64,000 bases of DNA from Smithella sp. (GCA_018056685.1 JAGPFC010000009.1:48936-112935), one strand, 5' to 3'; counted from the stretch's first letter, positions 25,984-34,141 are shown. Notes: generated by a model from the letters alone, not told the origin. A program made the numbers and translations.

Positions 25984-26036
25984 AATCTGCAAACTCCTTG
26001 TTTGTTCGTTTAGCATAGAAAATTAAAAGATACATT

Positions 26037-26061
26037 GCCCCGCAAAAGCAAGCTTTTGGGG
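26037..26061 (-). repeat. Strong hairpin in the thiM 5' leader
   Basis: CCCCGCAAAAGC and GCTTTTGGGGG form a stem with a two-base loop and one unpaired base, about 55 bases before the thiM start and after the riboswitch terminator. No T-run follows in the direction of thiM. Role unknown; it may stabilise the mRNA. Confidence 0.5.
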
Positions 26062-26132
26062 GATCATTCGGCTAACGTTTCAAACCTACAGTGACCTTTA
26101 GGTTATTCACTGCGTTCGTTTTCAGCGAGCCT

Positions 26133-26175
26133 CATTAAAACAAACCCTTCCTGACGGGCAATTTCGGGAAGGGTT
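26133..26175 (-). terminator. Expression-platform terminator of the TPP riboswitch
   Basis: On the minus strand AAACCCTTCC pairs with GGAAGGGTTT (10 bp) with a 14-nt loop, followed by GTTTTAA, about 15 bases after the aptamer. Placement suggests termination control of thiM-thiE when TPP is bound. Confidence 0.75.
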
Positions 26176-26189
26176 TCTTGACGCTTGAC

Positions 26190-26268
26190 ACATTCCCTCC
26201 GCTGGCATTACCCAGATCAGGTTCAACGGGTATAATCTCAGATCCGGCTCTCACCGGACCACCCCTTT
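26190..26268 (-). promoter_or_regulatory. TPP riboswitch (THI element)
   Basis: On the minus strand the aptamer consensus is present in order: GGGGTG, CTGAGA, TATACCC, TTGAACCTGATCTGG, TAATGCCAGCG and AGGGAA. It binds thiamine pyrophosphate and lies upstream of thiM-thiE, with a terminator just downstream. Confidence 0.95.
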
Positions 26269-26310
26269 AAAAAACTATTTATCAATTCGATTGATTTACG
26301 TCAACCGTAT

Positions 26311-27321
26311 TTAATAATGAACCGATGATTTCGCCTTGCCTTTAAAGATACGATAAACAAAAATGGTATAGGCAACGACGATCGGCATTCCAACCAGCGC
26401 GATAACGCTCATCACCTTCAGTGTCTGCAAACTGGTGGAGCTGTTGTAAATGGTAATATTCAGTATCTGATCATTGCTGGCTTTAATGAGATTGGGAAAA
26501 TGAACCACAGCTGCGATCAGCCAGAGTCCGATAAAAGCAAAAGATGATTCCCAGAAAGGAGCGGAATCATTTTTATGTTTAACGGAAAAGAAAATTGCCG
26601 AAAGCCACAGCAGAGTAAACAAAACCGCCAGATAGAACATCCAGTTTGTGAAGATATCGTCAAAGGTAAAGACAATGGTGACAAAATAAAGAAGGGCGGT
26701 TATAAGGTTGATCACTGTTAAAAAATTGACGACACGAAAAGCCCTCTCCTGCAACGCTCCTTCCGTTTTCATTACAGCGTAGGTAGCGCCCTGCAACAGA
26801 ACAGCGGCAAAACCGGTCATGCCGAATATTAACGGTACCGGACGGAGCAGTGTGAAAAAGTTTCCGGTATATTCCATCTGATTATCCAGCGGCACGCCGT
26901 AAATAACATTGCCCAGCGCCACGCCGAATAATAAAGCCGCCAATGAGCTGCCCGCAATAAAAGCCTTTTCCCAAATCAAAGCCCGCGCTTCATCATAAGC
27001 ACGAAACTCCATCGAAACAGCCCGGAAAATCAGAGCGAACAGTACGAGCATCATCGCAATGTAAAATCCGGAAAACGCCGTCGCATAGGCATGAGGGAAC
27101 GCGGCAAACAACGCGCCGCCGCCGGTAATCAGCCAGACTTCATTGCCATCCCAGACGGGACCGATGGAATTGATCAAGATGTCCTTCTCCTCCTTGTTCT
27201 TACCGAGAAAAGGAAGAAGGGCCCCGATACCAAGATCAAATCCGTCCAGAAGGGAATAACCTACAAAAAGTATTAAAATAAGAAAAAACCAGAGAGTCTG
27301 ATAATTCTGTATGTATTCCAT
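26311..27321 (-). CDS. cydB: Cytochrome bd ubiquinol oxidase subunit II
   Basis: 336 residues with eight to nine membrane helices. Family blocks LLDGFDLGIGALLPFLG near the N-terminus and WDGNEVWLITGGGALFAAFP (about 57-76). Partner of CydA in the bd quinol oxidase of the inner membrane. The gene follows cydA after 38 bases. Confidence 0.94.
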   Translation of the reverse strand: MEYIQNYQTLWFFLILILFVGYSLLDGFDLGIGALLPFLGKNKEEKDILINSIGPVWDGNEVWLITGGGALFAAFPHAYATAFSGFYIAMMLVLFALIFRAVSMEFRAYDEARALIWEKAFIAGSSLAALLFGVALGNVIYGVPLDNQMEYTGNFFTLLRPVPLIFGMTGFAAVLLQGATYAVMKTEGALQERAFRVVNFLTVINLITALLYFVTIVFTFDDIFTNWMFYLAVLFTLLWLSAIFFSVKHKNDSAPFWESSFAFIGLWLIAAVVHFPNLIKASNDQILNITIYNSSTSLQTLKVMSVIALVGMPIVVAYTIFVYRIFKGKAKSSVHY

Positions 27322-27359
27322 TTATGCCTCCAGAATAATTTCTTTTCTTTTTCCTGTCA

Positions 27360-28667
27360 TTATGCTGCCGGACCTTTTTGAACAATTTTCAGAAATATTT
27401 TAATAAACATAACTGCCAGAAGAAGATAAATCAGAAAAAACAGAATCAGGCTGAACGTTATTTCTCCCGCCGAGACTACCACTGACGCGGCATGGAATGT
27501 CTTCATTAATTTATAAATAATCCACGGCTGGCGTCCCACTTCCGCCGCTATCCATCCCGTTTCATGAGCAATATGCGGCAGGGGAATCAGGAAAGGCAAA
27601 ATAAACAGATACGGCTTGTTCTCGTAAAGTTCGCCTTTCCAGAGCAGATAAGCTCCCAGCAGTCCCAGAGCAATCATGGCAACTCCGGCACCCACCATCA
27701 TGTGATAAGTCTGAAACACAAAGTTCACCGGCGGCCAGTCTGCTTTCGGATAATCGTTTAATCCTTTTATTTCGGAATTCCAGTCGAAGTTGTAGAGAAA
27801 GCTCAATCCTTTTGGAATATATATGCCATAGGTCTTCTGGTTCTGTTCATCAACATAACCCAGAGCATAAATGGGAGCGCCCTTGGTTGTATTAAAATGC
27901 CCTTCCATGGCCGCGGCCTTTTCCGGTTGCATGTTGATGACTTTTACCGCATGCGCATGCCCCGCTCCCAGTTGCAGAAGTGGCGTGATCGCAAAAAGAA
28001 TAATGCCGATTTTGAGCATCATTTTGGCTGTTTCACCGTGAAGACCTTTTCTGACATAATACCCGGCAATGCCGGCCAGCATGACCGCGCTCGTCACCCA
28101 TGAAGCAATGATCGTGTGAACATACCTGACGACCGTTGAGGGATTGAAAACGGCATCGCCAAAATTCCCCAGAATAATTTTGCCCGCTTCATTGATGGTG
28201 TATCCGGCGGGAGTCTGCATCCAGGAATTGGCAACAACGATCCAGAAAGCGGAAAGATGTCCGCCGATAAACACCAACAGAGCGGACAGCCAGTAAACGC
28301 CTCGAGAAACTCTGTTGCGGCCGAAAAGAAGCACGCCGAGAAAGACTGATTCCAGAAAGAAGGCGATGACCCCTTCAGCAGCCAGGATCGGCCCGAAAAT
28401 ATCTCCCACTGCGCGTGAATAACCTGACCAGTTCGTACCGAAAGAAAATTCCATGACAATTCCTGTTGCCGCGCCGACCACAAAAATCAGTCCCAGCAGC
28501 TTCACCAGAAAATCCGTTATCCTTTTGTAAGTCTCGTCTTTTTTAATCAGATAAAGCGTTTCGGATATCAGGATGATCAGGGCTGTCCCCAGCGTCATGG
28601 CCGGGAAGAGAAAATGAAAACATATGGTAAAGGCGAACTGAAGACGGGCAAGCAGTAATGCGCTCAT
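27360..28667 (-). CDS. cydA: Cytochrome bd ubiquinol oxidase subunit I
   Basis: 435 residues from ATG 28667, which has SD AGGAGGTG; the frame opens 28 codons earlier without an SD. His18 in LARLQFAFTICFHFLF corresponds to the heme b595 ligand, later GHLSAFWIVVANSWMQTP and the ETGWIAAEVGRQPW block (GRQPW conserved). The Q loop is short (no long C-terminal insert). Reduces O2 to water with quinol at very high O2 affinity; in a presumed anaerobe it would scavenge oxygen. Confidence 0.94.
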   Translation of the reverse strand: MSALLLARLQFAFTICFHFLFPAMTLGTALIILISETLYLIKKDETYKRITDFLVKLLGLIFVVGAATGIVMEFSFGTNWSGYSRAVGDIFGPILAAEGVIAFFLESVFLGVLLFGRNRVSRGVYWLSALLVFIGGHLSAFWIVVANSWMQTPAGYTINEAGKIILGNFGDAVFNPSTVVRYVHTIIASWVTSAVMLAGIAGYYVRKGLHGETAKMMLKIGIILFAITPLLQLGAGHAHAVKVINMQPEKAAAMEGHFNTTKGAPIYALGYVDEQNQKTYGIYIPKGLSFLYNFDWNSEIKGLNDYPKADWPPVNFVFQTYHMMVGAGVAMIALGLLGAYLLWKGELYENKPYLFILPFLIPLPHIAHETGWIAAEVGRQPWIIYKLMKTFHAASVVVSAGEITFSLILFFLIYLLLAVMFIKIFLKIVQKGPAA

Positions 28668-28835
28668 AAACACCTCCTGATGAAGGTTTAATTTAATGAT
28701 ATCAGTAAAATTTGCGCTAAGGTTAGCTAATTGCCGGTAACTTTTCAACAACTTATTTTTTTCTGTTATTTAGGCAACGAATATATTATCATTTGTTCCT
28801 AAAAATCACCGATTAAATTTTCAAGGAGGTCTGTT

Positions 28836-29219
28836 ATGAAAAAAAACACCGGAACTGCCCCATTGCTTTGTATCGTTTCTTTTTTTGTTTTTTTGATTTG
28901 TCTTTCCGCTCCTCAAATCTCTTATGCCGACGCGCCCAAGGATGTAACCATCAAATATGATGCCGATTCACTAACTCTTTCAGTTTCCATCACGCACAAA
29001 TCTTTGTTTGTCGGCATGCATCACATTAAAACCGTCGAGATAAAGAAAAACAACGCCGTTGTCAGCACAACCAATTATCAAACGCAACCCAAAGAAGTGC
29101 CTTTTACCTACACATACAAGGTAGAAGCCGCCAAGGGTGATAAACTGGACGTGACCGCTACTTGCAGTCTATCCGGAAGCAAAACCGCCACAACGACAGT
29201 CGCCAATGCAGGAAAATAA
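28836..29219 (+). CDS. Secreted beta-rich protein (hypothetical)
   Basis: 127 residues. Signal peptide (residues about 1-32, ending SYADA) followed by a small domain with alternating strands (VTIKYDADSLTLSVSITH, HHIKTVEIKKN, VPFTYTYKVEAAKGDKLDVTATCSLSG). The pattern recalls small beta-sandwich domains seen in desulfoferrodoxin-like proteins, but the iron ligands of superoxide reductase are not evident, so no function is assigned. SD AAGGAGG. Overlaps the next gene by 14 bases. Confidence 0.65.
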   Translation: MKKNTGTAPLLCIVSFFVFLICLSAPQISYADAPKDVTIKYDADSLTLSVSITHKSLFVGMHHIKTVEIKKNNAVVSTTNYQTQPKEVPFTYTYKVEAAKGDKLDVTATCSLSGSKTATTTVANAGK

Positions 29220-30543
29220 ATTTGACCTATCTGTGACCGGCGGAACATTAATAACCATGTCCGCCGGAATGGAGATTATCAAAGATGGTTTTGTCGGCAT
29301 TAAAGACGGCGTGATCGTTGCGGTTGGAGGCAAGACGGAAGTTAGCCGCTCCGCTGATCAAGCAAGGGAAATCATCGATGCTTCCGGATGCGTTATCATG
29401 CCCGGCCTTGTCAACACGCACACTCATCTGCCGATGGTTTGCTTTCGCGGCATGGCTGATGACCTGCCTTTAACGGAATGGCTGACTAAAAATATCTGGC
29501 CGGCGGAGAGACGTTTCGTCAATAAAAAAATGGTTTATGATGGCGCGATGCTGGCTATGGCGGAAATGATTCTCTCCGGCACAACGACATTCTGTGACGG
29601 CTATTTTTTTGAAGACAGCATCGCCGAGGCAGTCCATGCAGCCGGTATGCGTGCCGTTGTCGGACAGGGATTTGCCGATTTCATTATGCAGGATGAGAAG
29701 ACCGCCGCAAAGACAATGGCTGCTGCTCAGTCTTTTCTGGATAAATGGCTGCCCCGGGCTCCGCTGATTACACCGGCTTATTTCTGCCATTCCCCCTATA
29801 CCTGTTCCCCGGAGACACTTGTCCGTGTCAAGAAAGCTTCCCGCGACGCAGGAATTCTGTATCTGATACACCTGCTGGAAAACAAAGACGAAACAGAGGT
29901 TATTCTGCAACGCTACGGAAAGGAACCGGTGCAGCATTTGCGAAAATTGGATTTGCTTGATGAAAAGACAGTCGCGGTGCACTGCAACTGGCTGACAACC
30001 CAGGATATGGACGTCTTCGCCGATTACGGGGTGAAGGTTTCACACAATCCGGAAAGTTCCATGAAACTGGCGGCGGGCGTCGCGCCTGTTCCCGCAATGC
30101 TGCAAAAAGGAATACCGGTCGGACTTGGAACGGATGGATGCGCCAGTAACAACGATCTGGATATGTTTCGGGAAATGGACACAACGGCAAAGGTGCATAA
30201 AGTAATGTCCCTCGATCCTACCGTCATGAACGCGGAAACCGTGTGCCACATGGCCACCATGGGCGGAGCGAAGGTGCTGGGTATGGATCAATGGATTGGC
30301 TCTATCGAAACAGGAAAAAAAGCGGACATCATCATCCTGGATATGAATCAACCACACCTGACCCCCCTGTATAATTATTATTCACAACTGGTTTACGCGG
30401 CGCGCGGCGCGGACGTCAAAACCAGTATCATCAACGGCCGGATGGTGATGAAAGACCGTCGCCTGTTAACCATCGATATGGATATGGCGATGAAGAAGGC
30501 ACGCTCCATTGCGGCACAGGTTCTGAACCGTTCTCTTCAGTAA
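29206..30543 (+). CDS. Amidohydrolase, MTA/SAH deaminase-like
   Basis: 445 residues. N-terminal beta-sandwich, then metal site NTHTHLPM (HxH, about residue 68-70), HLLENKDETE, CNWLTTQDM, SHNPESSMKLAAGVAPVP and GLGTDGCASNNDLDMFREMD (catalytic Asp). This set fits the 5-methylthioadenosine/S-adenosylhomocysteine deaminase (MtaD) and related amidohydrolases. It probably deaminates a purine nucleoside; exact substrate unproven. It starts inside the end of the preceding gene. Confidence 0.85.
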   Translation: MQENKFDLSVTGGTLITMSAGMEIIKDGFVGIKDGVIVAVGGKTEVSRSADQAREIIDASGCVIMPGLVNTHTHLPMVCFRGMADDLPLTEWLTKNIWPAERRFVNKKMVYDGAMLAMAEMILSGTTTFCDGYFFEDSIAEAVHAAGMRAVVGQGFADFIMQDEKTAAKTMAAAQSFLDKWLPRAPLITPAYFCHSPYTCSPETLVRVKKASRDAGILYLIHLLENKDETEVILQRYGKEPVQHLRKLDLLDEKTVAVHCNWLTTQDMDVFADYGVKVSHNPESSMKLAAGVAPVPAMLQKGIPVGLGTDGCASNNDLDMFREMDTTAKVHKVMSLDPTVMNAETVCHMATMGGAKVLGMDQWIGSIETGKKADIIILDMNQPHLTPLYNYYSQLVYAARGADVKTSIINGRMVMKDRRLLTIDMDMAMKKARSIAAQVLNRSLQ

Positions 30544-30608
30544 TATAAAGAAAACAAAAACTGACTCCATGATTCGCCGATCCAAATATCCTGTTCCGCC
30601 AAAGTGAT

Positions 30609-30682
30609 AATGTCCTAACATTATTGATGACTACATTTTTTCTTCTAACAGCACATTTCTATTTTGGTAAAAATAGGACATT
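30609..30682. repeat. Nine-base inverted pair AATGTCCTA / TAGGACATT
   Basis: AATGTCCTA at 30609-30617 and TAGGACATT at 30674-30682, 56 bases apart, in the 310-base gap before the chalcone-isomerase-like gene. Similarity stops at the core nine bases. It may be the ends of a decayed small mobile element or two protein binding sites; nothing in between codes. Confidence 0.35.
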
Positions 30683-30714
30683 CCTAAATTGGCTGGATAG
30701 TTGAAGAGTTTTTC

Positions 30715-30743
30715 TTGACATAACATAAGGCGTTTCCTATACT
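30715..30743 (+). promoter_or_regulatory. Strong sigma70 promoter
   Basis: TTGACA (30715-30720), exactly 17 bases, TATACT (30738-30743), about 110 bases before the chalcone-isomerase-like gene. Confidence 0.8.
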
Positions 30744-30854
30744 CCGCCCCACAAAAACAACTCGACCCATAAAACAGATAAAATCGCTCCGGATTGCCCC
30801 GGCCATGGAATGGGTTTCTCCGACGCGATTAAAAATTAATTGAGGAGGTTTCTG

Positions 30855-31430
30855 ATGTACAAAAGAATAGGATTACTGGTTTTAGTTTCATTGTTTGTTT
30901 TTGCAGCTTCCATCCAGGCCAAAACCATTGGCGGTATTAACATGGAAGACACCTTAAAGGCGGGTGATACCACATTGATACTGAACGGCGCGGGCATCAG
31001 GGAAAAATTCTTTAAAGATATCTATGTGGCCGGACTCTATCTGAAAGAAAAAAGCAGCGATTATAAAAAAATCATGGAACAGGACGAAAGTATGGCCATC
31101 AAAATCAAGATTGTTTCGAGCCTGATTACCTCCGACCTATTCAAGGAAGCCTGTGAGCAAGGTTTTGAAAGAACAACCAATGGAAATACGAAGCCGCTGA
31201 GATCTAAAATCAATCTTGCCTACACCGCTTTTTCCGGAAAATTCAGCGTGGGCGATGTCTTTGACCTCGTCTATGTCAAAGGTGTCGGGACAAGCTTTTA
31301 CAAAAATGGAAAGTTAATTACCAATGTGGACGGGCTTGATTTTAAGGCTGCCCTATTCGGCATCTGGATTATCGATAAACCTTCACACAAGAATGAAAAA
31401 CTGCGCAAAGGCATGCTTGGGTTGCTTTAA
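30855..31430 (+). CDS. Secreted chalcone-isomerase-like protein
   Basis: 191 residues from ATG 30855 with SD GAGGAGG; a TTG five codons earlier has no SD. Signal peptide (YKRIGLLVLVSLFVFAASIQA) followed by the bacterial chalcone isomerase-like domain (Chalcone_3): LILNGAGIREKFFKDIYVAGLYL, FSVGDVFDLVYVKGVGTSFYKNGKL, FKAALFGIWI. The domain shares the fold of fatty-acid-binding CHI-like proteins. Periplasmic; it may bind a fatty or aromatic ligand. Preceded by its own strong promoter and followed by a terminator. Confidence 0.85.
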   Translation: MYKRIGLLVLVSLFVFAASIQAKTIGGINMEDTLKAGDTTLILNGAGIREKFFKDIYVAGLYLKEKSSDYKKIMEQDESMAIKIKIVSSLITSDLFKEACEQGFERTTNGNTKPLRSKINLAYTAFSGKFSVGDVFDLVYVKGVGTSFYKNGKLITNVDGLDFKAALFGIWIIDKPSHKNEKLRKGMLGLL

Positions 31431-31448
31431 ATTAATTTTAACCCTATG

Positions 31449-31490
31449 AAAGATGCCGGACGAGAGAAGCTTCCGGCATCTTTTTTTTCT
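31449..31490 (+). terminator. Rho-independent terminator
   Basis: AAAGATGCCGGA (31449-31460) pairs perfectly with TCCGGCATCTTT (31472-31483), 11-nt loop, followed by a run of eight T. Confidence 0.9.
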
Positions 31491-31507
31491 TGAGAAAAAT
31501 TTATTTC

Positions 31508-32149
31508 TTACTTTAGAGAAGTATCGTCATGAGGCCCCATCCCCGCTCTACAATCCATCGCTTCTGCCGGATACGGTTTTAAAATGGATTTAAGATTGGC
31601 AGCATCCGCAGCATCACTTTCCAGCCAGGTTTTTTCCTGTTCCGGAGATAAGATAACGGGCATGCGGTCATGCACCGGCGCAATCAATTCGTTGGCGGCT
31701 GTGGTAATGATGGTGCATGTGCTGATTTCCTTTTTATCCGGCGACAACCATGTTTCATAAAGTCCCGCAAAGCCGAAAGGCCGTCCTGACTTCAAATAAT
31801 AATACAGCGGCATTTTCCTGTTACCTTCCTTCTTCCATTCGTAAAAACCATCGGCAATAATCAGGCATCGCCTTTTTTTGAAGGCATCACGGAAACTTGG
31901 TTTTTTATCCACCGTCTCGGCGCGGGCATTGAACATTTTTTCAGTCATTGACGGATCTTTGAACCAGGAAGGAATCAATCCCCATCGGAAACAGACCAAT
32001 AGATTCTTGTTGCCATGATGGATGATCGCGGGTATGGGCTGGCTGGGTGCGATGTTCCAACTGGGCTGGTATTGGCAGAAGACCTCATGAACATTGAAAT
32101 TCTTCTGAATAGTTTTTAAATCAGTGACCAGCACAAATCGTCCGCACAT
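31508..32149 (-). CDS. SOS response-associated peptidase (SRAP, YedK/HMCES family)
   Basis: 213 residues. The catalytic Cys must be residue 2 after Met removal, so the start is the ATG at 32149 (MCGRF), with AAGGAC SD; an upstream ATG at 32173 would bury the Cys. Other active-site elements: NARAE, GFYEW and PVHDRMPVIL (His). The family forms a DNA-protein crosslink at abasic sites to protect single-stranded DNA. Divergent from a LexA-like gene, consistent with its SOS association. Confidence 0.93.
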   Translation of the reverse strand: MCGRFVLVTDLKTIQKNFNVHEVFCQYQPSWNIAPSQPIPAIIHHGNKNLLVCFRWGLIPSWFKDPSMTEKMFNARAETVDKKPSFRDAFKKRRCLIIADGFYEWKKEGNRKMPLYYYLKSGRPFGFAGLYETWLSPDKKEISTCTIITTAANELIAPVHDRMPVILSPEQEKTWLESDAADAANLKSILKPYPAEAMDCRAGMGPHDDTSLK

Positions 32150-32204
32150 ATTGTTGTCCTTTAATTTCGTCACACCGGTGTAAACCGGTATCCAGTTATT
32201 TGAA

Positions 32205-32213
32205 ATTATACCA
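32205..32213 (-). promoter_or_regulatory. Extended -10 promoter of the SRAP gene
   Basis: TGGTATAAT on the minus strand (TATAAT at 32205-32210 with a TGG extension). The -35 is not evident. Downstream in the leader is the palindrome ACACCGGTGT (32172-32181) and a second ACCGGT, possible control sites. Confidence 0.55.
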
Positions 32214-32238
32214 GATTTCTGCGGAAATTAAATTTATC

Positions 32239-32267
32239 TTGACAATAGGACGTTCGTCCTATATACT
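32239..32267 (+). promoter_or_regulatory. Promoter of the LexA-like gene
   Basis: TTGACA (32239-32244), exactly 17 bases, TATACT (32262-32267), close to the start codon at 32275, so the mRNA leader is very short or absent. Confidence 0.8.
32245..32262. promoter_or_regulatory. Palindromic operator between -35 and -10 (putative LexA box)
   Basis: ATAGGACGTTCGTCCTAT: two perfect 8-base arms around TT, filling the whole spacer. A repressor bound here would block RNA polymerase, the classical autoregulation layout of lexA. The sequence differs from the Escherichia, Bacillus and Geobacter boxes I know. Confidence 0.7.
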
Positions 32268-32274
32268 ATCATTA

Positions 32275-32862
32275 ATGAAAAAAAGAATGGACATCAATGC
32301 GGTAGAACAAAAATTTGCCTCGTTCTTCAGGGAACAGAGACGAATGCCCACCTATTCGGAAATGCTTCCCCTTTTGGGGGTTAAGGCGAAAAGCGCCGCC
32401 GAATACTGGACTAAAAAGCTGCTGGAAAAAGGCGTCCTGGAAAAAGACGCCAAAGGCTTCTTAAAACCGACGCGTTTGTCTCTGCATCTTCCTTTTGTGG
32501 GCAACGTAGCAGCGGGGTTCCCTTCGCCTGCCGAAGAAGAACTGCGCGATAACATTTCTTTCGACGATTATCTTGTCAACAACCGGGCATCGTCTTTTGT
32601 TCTCTCCGTGACCGGCGATTCCATGATTGGCGAAGGCATCAAGGAAAAAGATCTGGTGATTGTGGAGCGGGGCCGGGAACCCAAAAACGGCGATATCATT
32701 CTGGCGGAAGTGGACGGCCACTGGACCATGAAATATTTCCGCAAGAAAGGGAAAAAGATAACGCTGGAGGCGGCCAACCCGAAGTATCCGCCGATTACCC
32801 CGCAGGAAGAGTTGCGCATCGCCGGCGTAATTACGGCGGTGGTAAGAAAGTATCATAAATAA
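32275..32862 (+). CDS. lexA: LexA-like repressor (S24 peptidase)
   Basis: 195 residues from ATG 32275. N-terminal winged-helix domain (NAVEQKFASFFREQ.. MPTYSEMLPLLGVKAKSAAEYWTKKLLEKGVL) followed by the autoproteolysis domain: Ala-Gly scissile bond in GNVAAGFPSP, catalytic Ser in TGDSMIGEGI, catalytic Lys in WTMKYFRK. Represses SOS genes until RecA filaments trigger self-cleavage. The HTH differs enough from enterobacterial LexA to explain the unusual operator. Near dinB and an SRAP gene. Confidence 0.88.
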   Translation: MKKRMDINAVEQKFASFFREQRRMPTYSEMLPLLGVKAKSAAEYWTKKLLEKGVLEKDAKGFLKPTRLSLHLPFVGNVAAGFPSPAEEELRDNISFDDYLVNNRASSFVLSVTGDSMIGEGIKEKDLVIVERGREPKNGDIILAEVDGHWTMKYFRKKGKKITLEAANPKYPPITPQEELRIAGVITAVVRKYHK

Positions 32863-33003
32863 GAATACCTTTTGTCATTCCGGGCAAGCGAAGCGTGACC
32901 CGGCTATAGTACCCTTTAGGGTGCATCCAGGAGGACCTGTTAATAGGCACAGTTATTAACAGCCAAGCCAAAAAGACCTGGCTGAACGGGAGGAAGATTG
33001 AAA

Positions 33004-33114
33004 ATGATTCAGCCTGAAATTAATCATTCAACGTCTTTTAAAGAAAAGCCTGCGGCGGCAACTCCTCCGGCGATAAGAGTTGTTATCCAAGAAGGACTTG
33101 ACAGATATGCATAG
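33004..33114 (+). CDS. Possible 36-residue peptide
   Basis: A short frame from ATG 33004 to TAG 33114 with GGGAGGA about ten bases upstream. It is Pro/Ala/Lys-rich in the middle and ends VVIQEGLDRYA; its last codons overlap the vapB promoter. No family recognised; it may be a remnant. Confidence 0.2.
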   Translation: MIQPEINHSTSFKEKPAAATPPAIRVVIQEGLDRYA

Positions 33115-33127
33115 ATAATGCATATCT
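33098..33127 (+). promoter_or_regulatory. Promoter/operator of vapBC
   Basis: -35 TTGACA (33098-33103) overlaps a perfect 10-bp inverted repeat AGATATGCAT (33103-33112) / ATGCATATCT (33118-33127) with a 5-base centre; a weak -10 (ATATCT) coincides with the right arm. VapBC complexes repress their own promoters at such palindromes. Confidence 0.65.
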
Positions 33128-33155
33128 AGGCATACTAATTGTATGAGGTGAAGCT

Positions 33156-33350
33156 ATGAGAACAACTTTGAATATCGAAGATAACTTGATAAACAAGGCA
33201 TCAAAAATGACTGGAATCAAGGAAAAAACCGCCCTCGTTAAGCTCGGGCTTGAGGCGCTTATCGCCAGGGAAAGTGGTAAGAGGCTTGCACGACTCGGTG
33301 GGACTCAAAAACATTTGGAAGCAATACCAAGAAGAAAGGGCGCATTATAA
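33156..33350 (+). CDS. vapB: Type II antitoxin, VapB family
   Basis: 64 residues with the N-terminal ribbon-helix-helix pattern MRTTLNIEDNLINKASKMTG and IKEKTALVKLGLEALIARES, followed by a basic C-terminal tail that would wrap the toxin. SD GAGGTGA. Three bases separate it from vapC. Confidence 0.88.
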   Translation: MRTTLNIEDNLINKASKMTGIKEKTALVKLGLEALIARESGKRLARLGGTQKHLEAIPRRKGAL

Positions 33351-33353
33351 GAA

Positions 33354-33722
33354 ATGGTTCTTGTGGATACATCGGTTTGGGTTTCCCATTTTAGGGATGG
33401 AAATGATGAACTTGCAAACCTGCTCAATGATGGAAAAGTTCTATGCCACCCATTGATTGTAGGAGAACTTGCCTGCGGGAATTTTAAGGACAGATCCGTG
33501 ATCCTTTCTTTCTTGCAATTGTTGCCGATGAGCATTGAAGCCGAACATGACGAAGTATTGTCCTTTATAGAGGATCACCGTTTAATGGGAAAAGGGATGG
33601 GCTATGTGGATGCCCATCTTATTACATCCGCTGTGTTGACGGGCGTACCTATCTGGACATTAGATAAGAAACTGGCTCAAACTGCGTATAGCATGCATAA
33701 AAATTACCTGAAAAATAGATAA
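33354..33722 (+). CDS. vapC: VapC ribonuclease toxin (PIN domain)
   Basis: 122 residues with the PIN acidic residues Asp5 (LVDTSVW), Glu38 (GELACG), Asp86 (YVDAHL) and Asp104 (TLDKKL) that bind Mg. The family cleaves initiator tRNA or rRNA when not held by VapB. All four key residues are intact, so it is probably active. Confidence 0.92.
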   Translation: MVLVDTSVWVSHFRDGNDELANLLNDGKVLCHPLIVGELACGNFKDRSVILSFLQLLPMSIEAEHDEVLSFIEDHRLMGKGMGYVDAHLITSAVLTGVPIWTLDKKLAQTAYSMHKNYLKNR

Positions 33723-33796
33723 CAAAAGCAATATAGCCGATCACCGTTTCGCCGTTCCGGCTTAGCTTTTCGTTGGTTAAAAAACAAGGACTGGAT

Positions 33797-34141
33797 ATGG
33801 CTTTTAGCGAGATAGAACTGAAGAGAATCGAGATAGAGGTGGGCGGCTTTTGTGAAAAGCGAAGTCCTGTTGAAATTCGTGATCAATTGAGTTTCCAATA
33901 TCGTATTAAAGCACACGATGTCATAATTTATACCCGCCGTCCGCGATGGGATAATCCTCAAAAATGGATTGATAGTGATATGGCAAAAATAAAATACGTA
34001 CGCACTGCTAATATGTGGCAGTTATTTTGGCAGCGGGCGAATGGGAAATGGGTTACCTATGAACCATTGCCATACAGCAAAAATCTTAAATCTATCATTA
34101 AAGAGATTGAAGCAGATCAATACGGGTGCTTCTTTGGTTAA
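33797..34141 (+). CDS. DUF3024 family protein
   Basis: 114 residues from ATG 33797 with AAGGA upstream. Family landmarks: RPRWDNPQKWI, AKIKYVRTANMWQLFWQRANGKWVTYEPLP and the C-terminal EADQYGCFFG. The family is of unknown function and often lies near accessory genes. It follows vapC by 74 bases in the same direction. Confidence 0.85.
   Translation: MAFSEIELKRIEIEVGGFCEKRSPVEIRDQLSFQYRIKAHDVIIYTRRPRWDNPQKWIDSDMAKIKYVRTANMWQLFWQRANGKWVTYEPLPYSKNLKSIIKEIEADQYGCFFG

Larger units (their letters stand above)
32863..33155. other. Intergenic patch rich in short inverted repeats
   Basis: Contains a REP-like palindrome (CCGGGC..GCCCGG-type pairing of CCGGG 32880-32884 with CCCGG about 32900-32904), ACCCTTTAGGGT (about 32911-32922), a 9-bp inverted repeat CTGTTAATA / TATTAACAG (32937-32945, 32954-32962) and AGCCA/TGGCT soon after. 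No gene except the possible 36-codon frame described separately. Confidence 0.5.
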
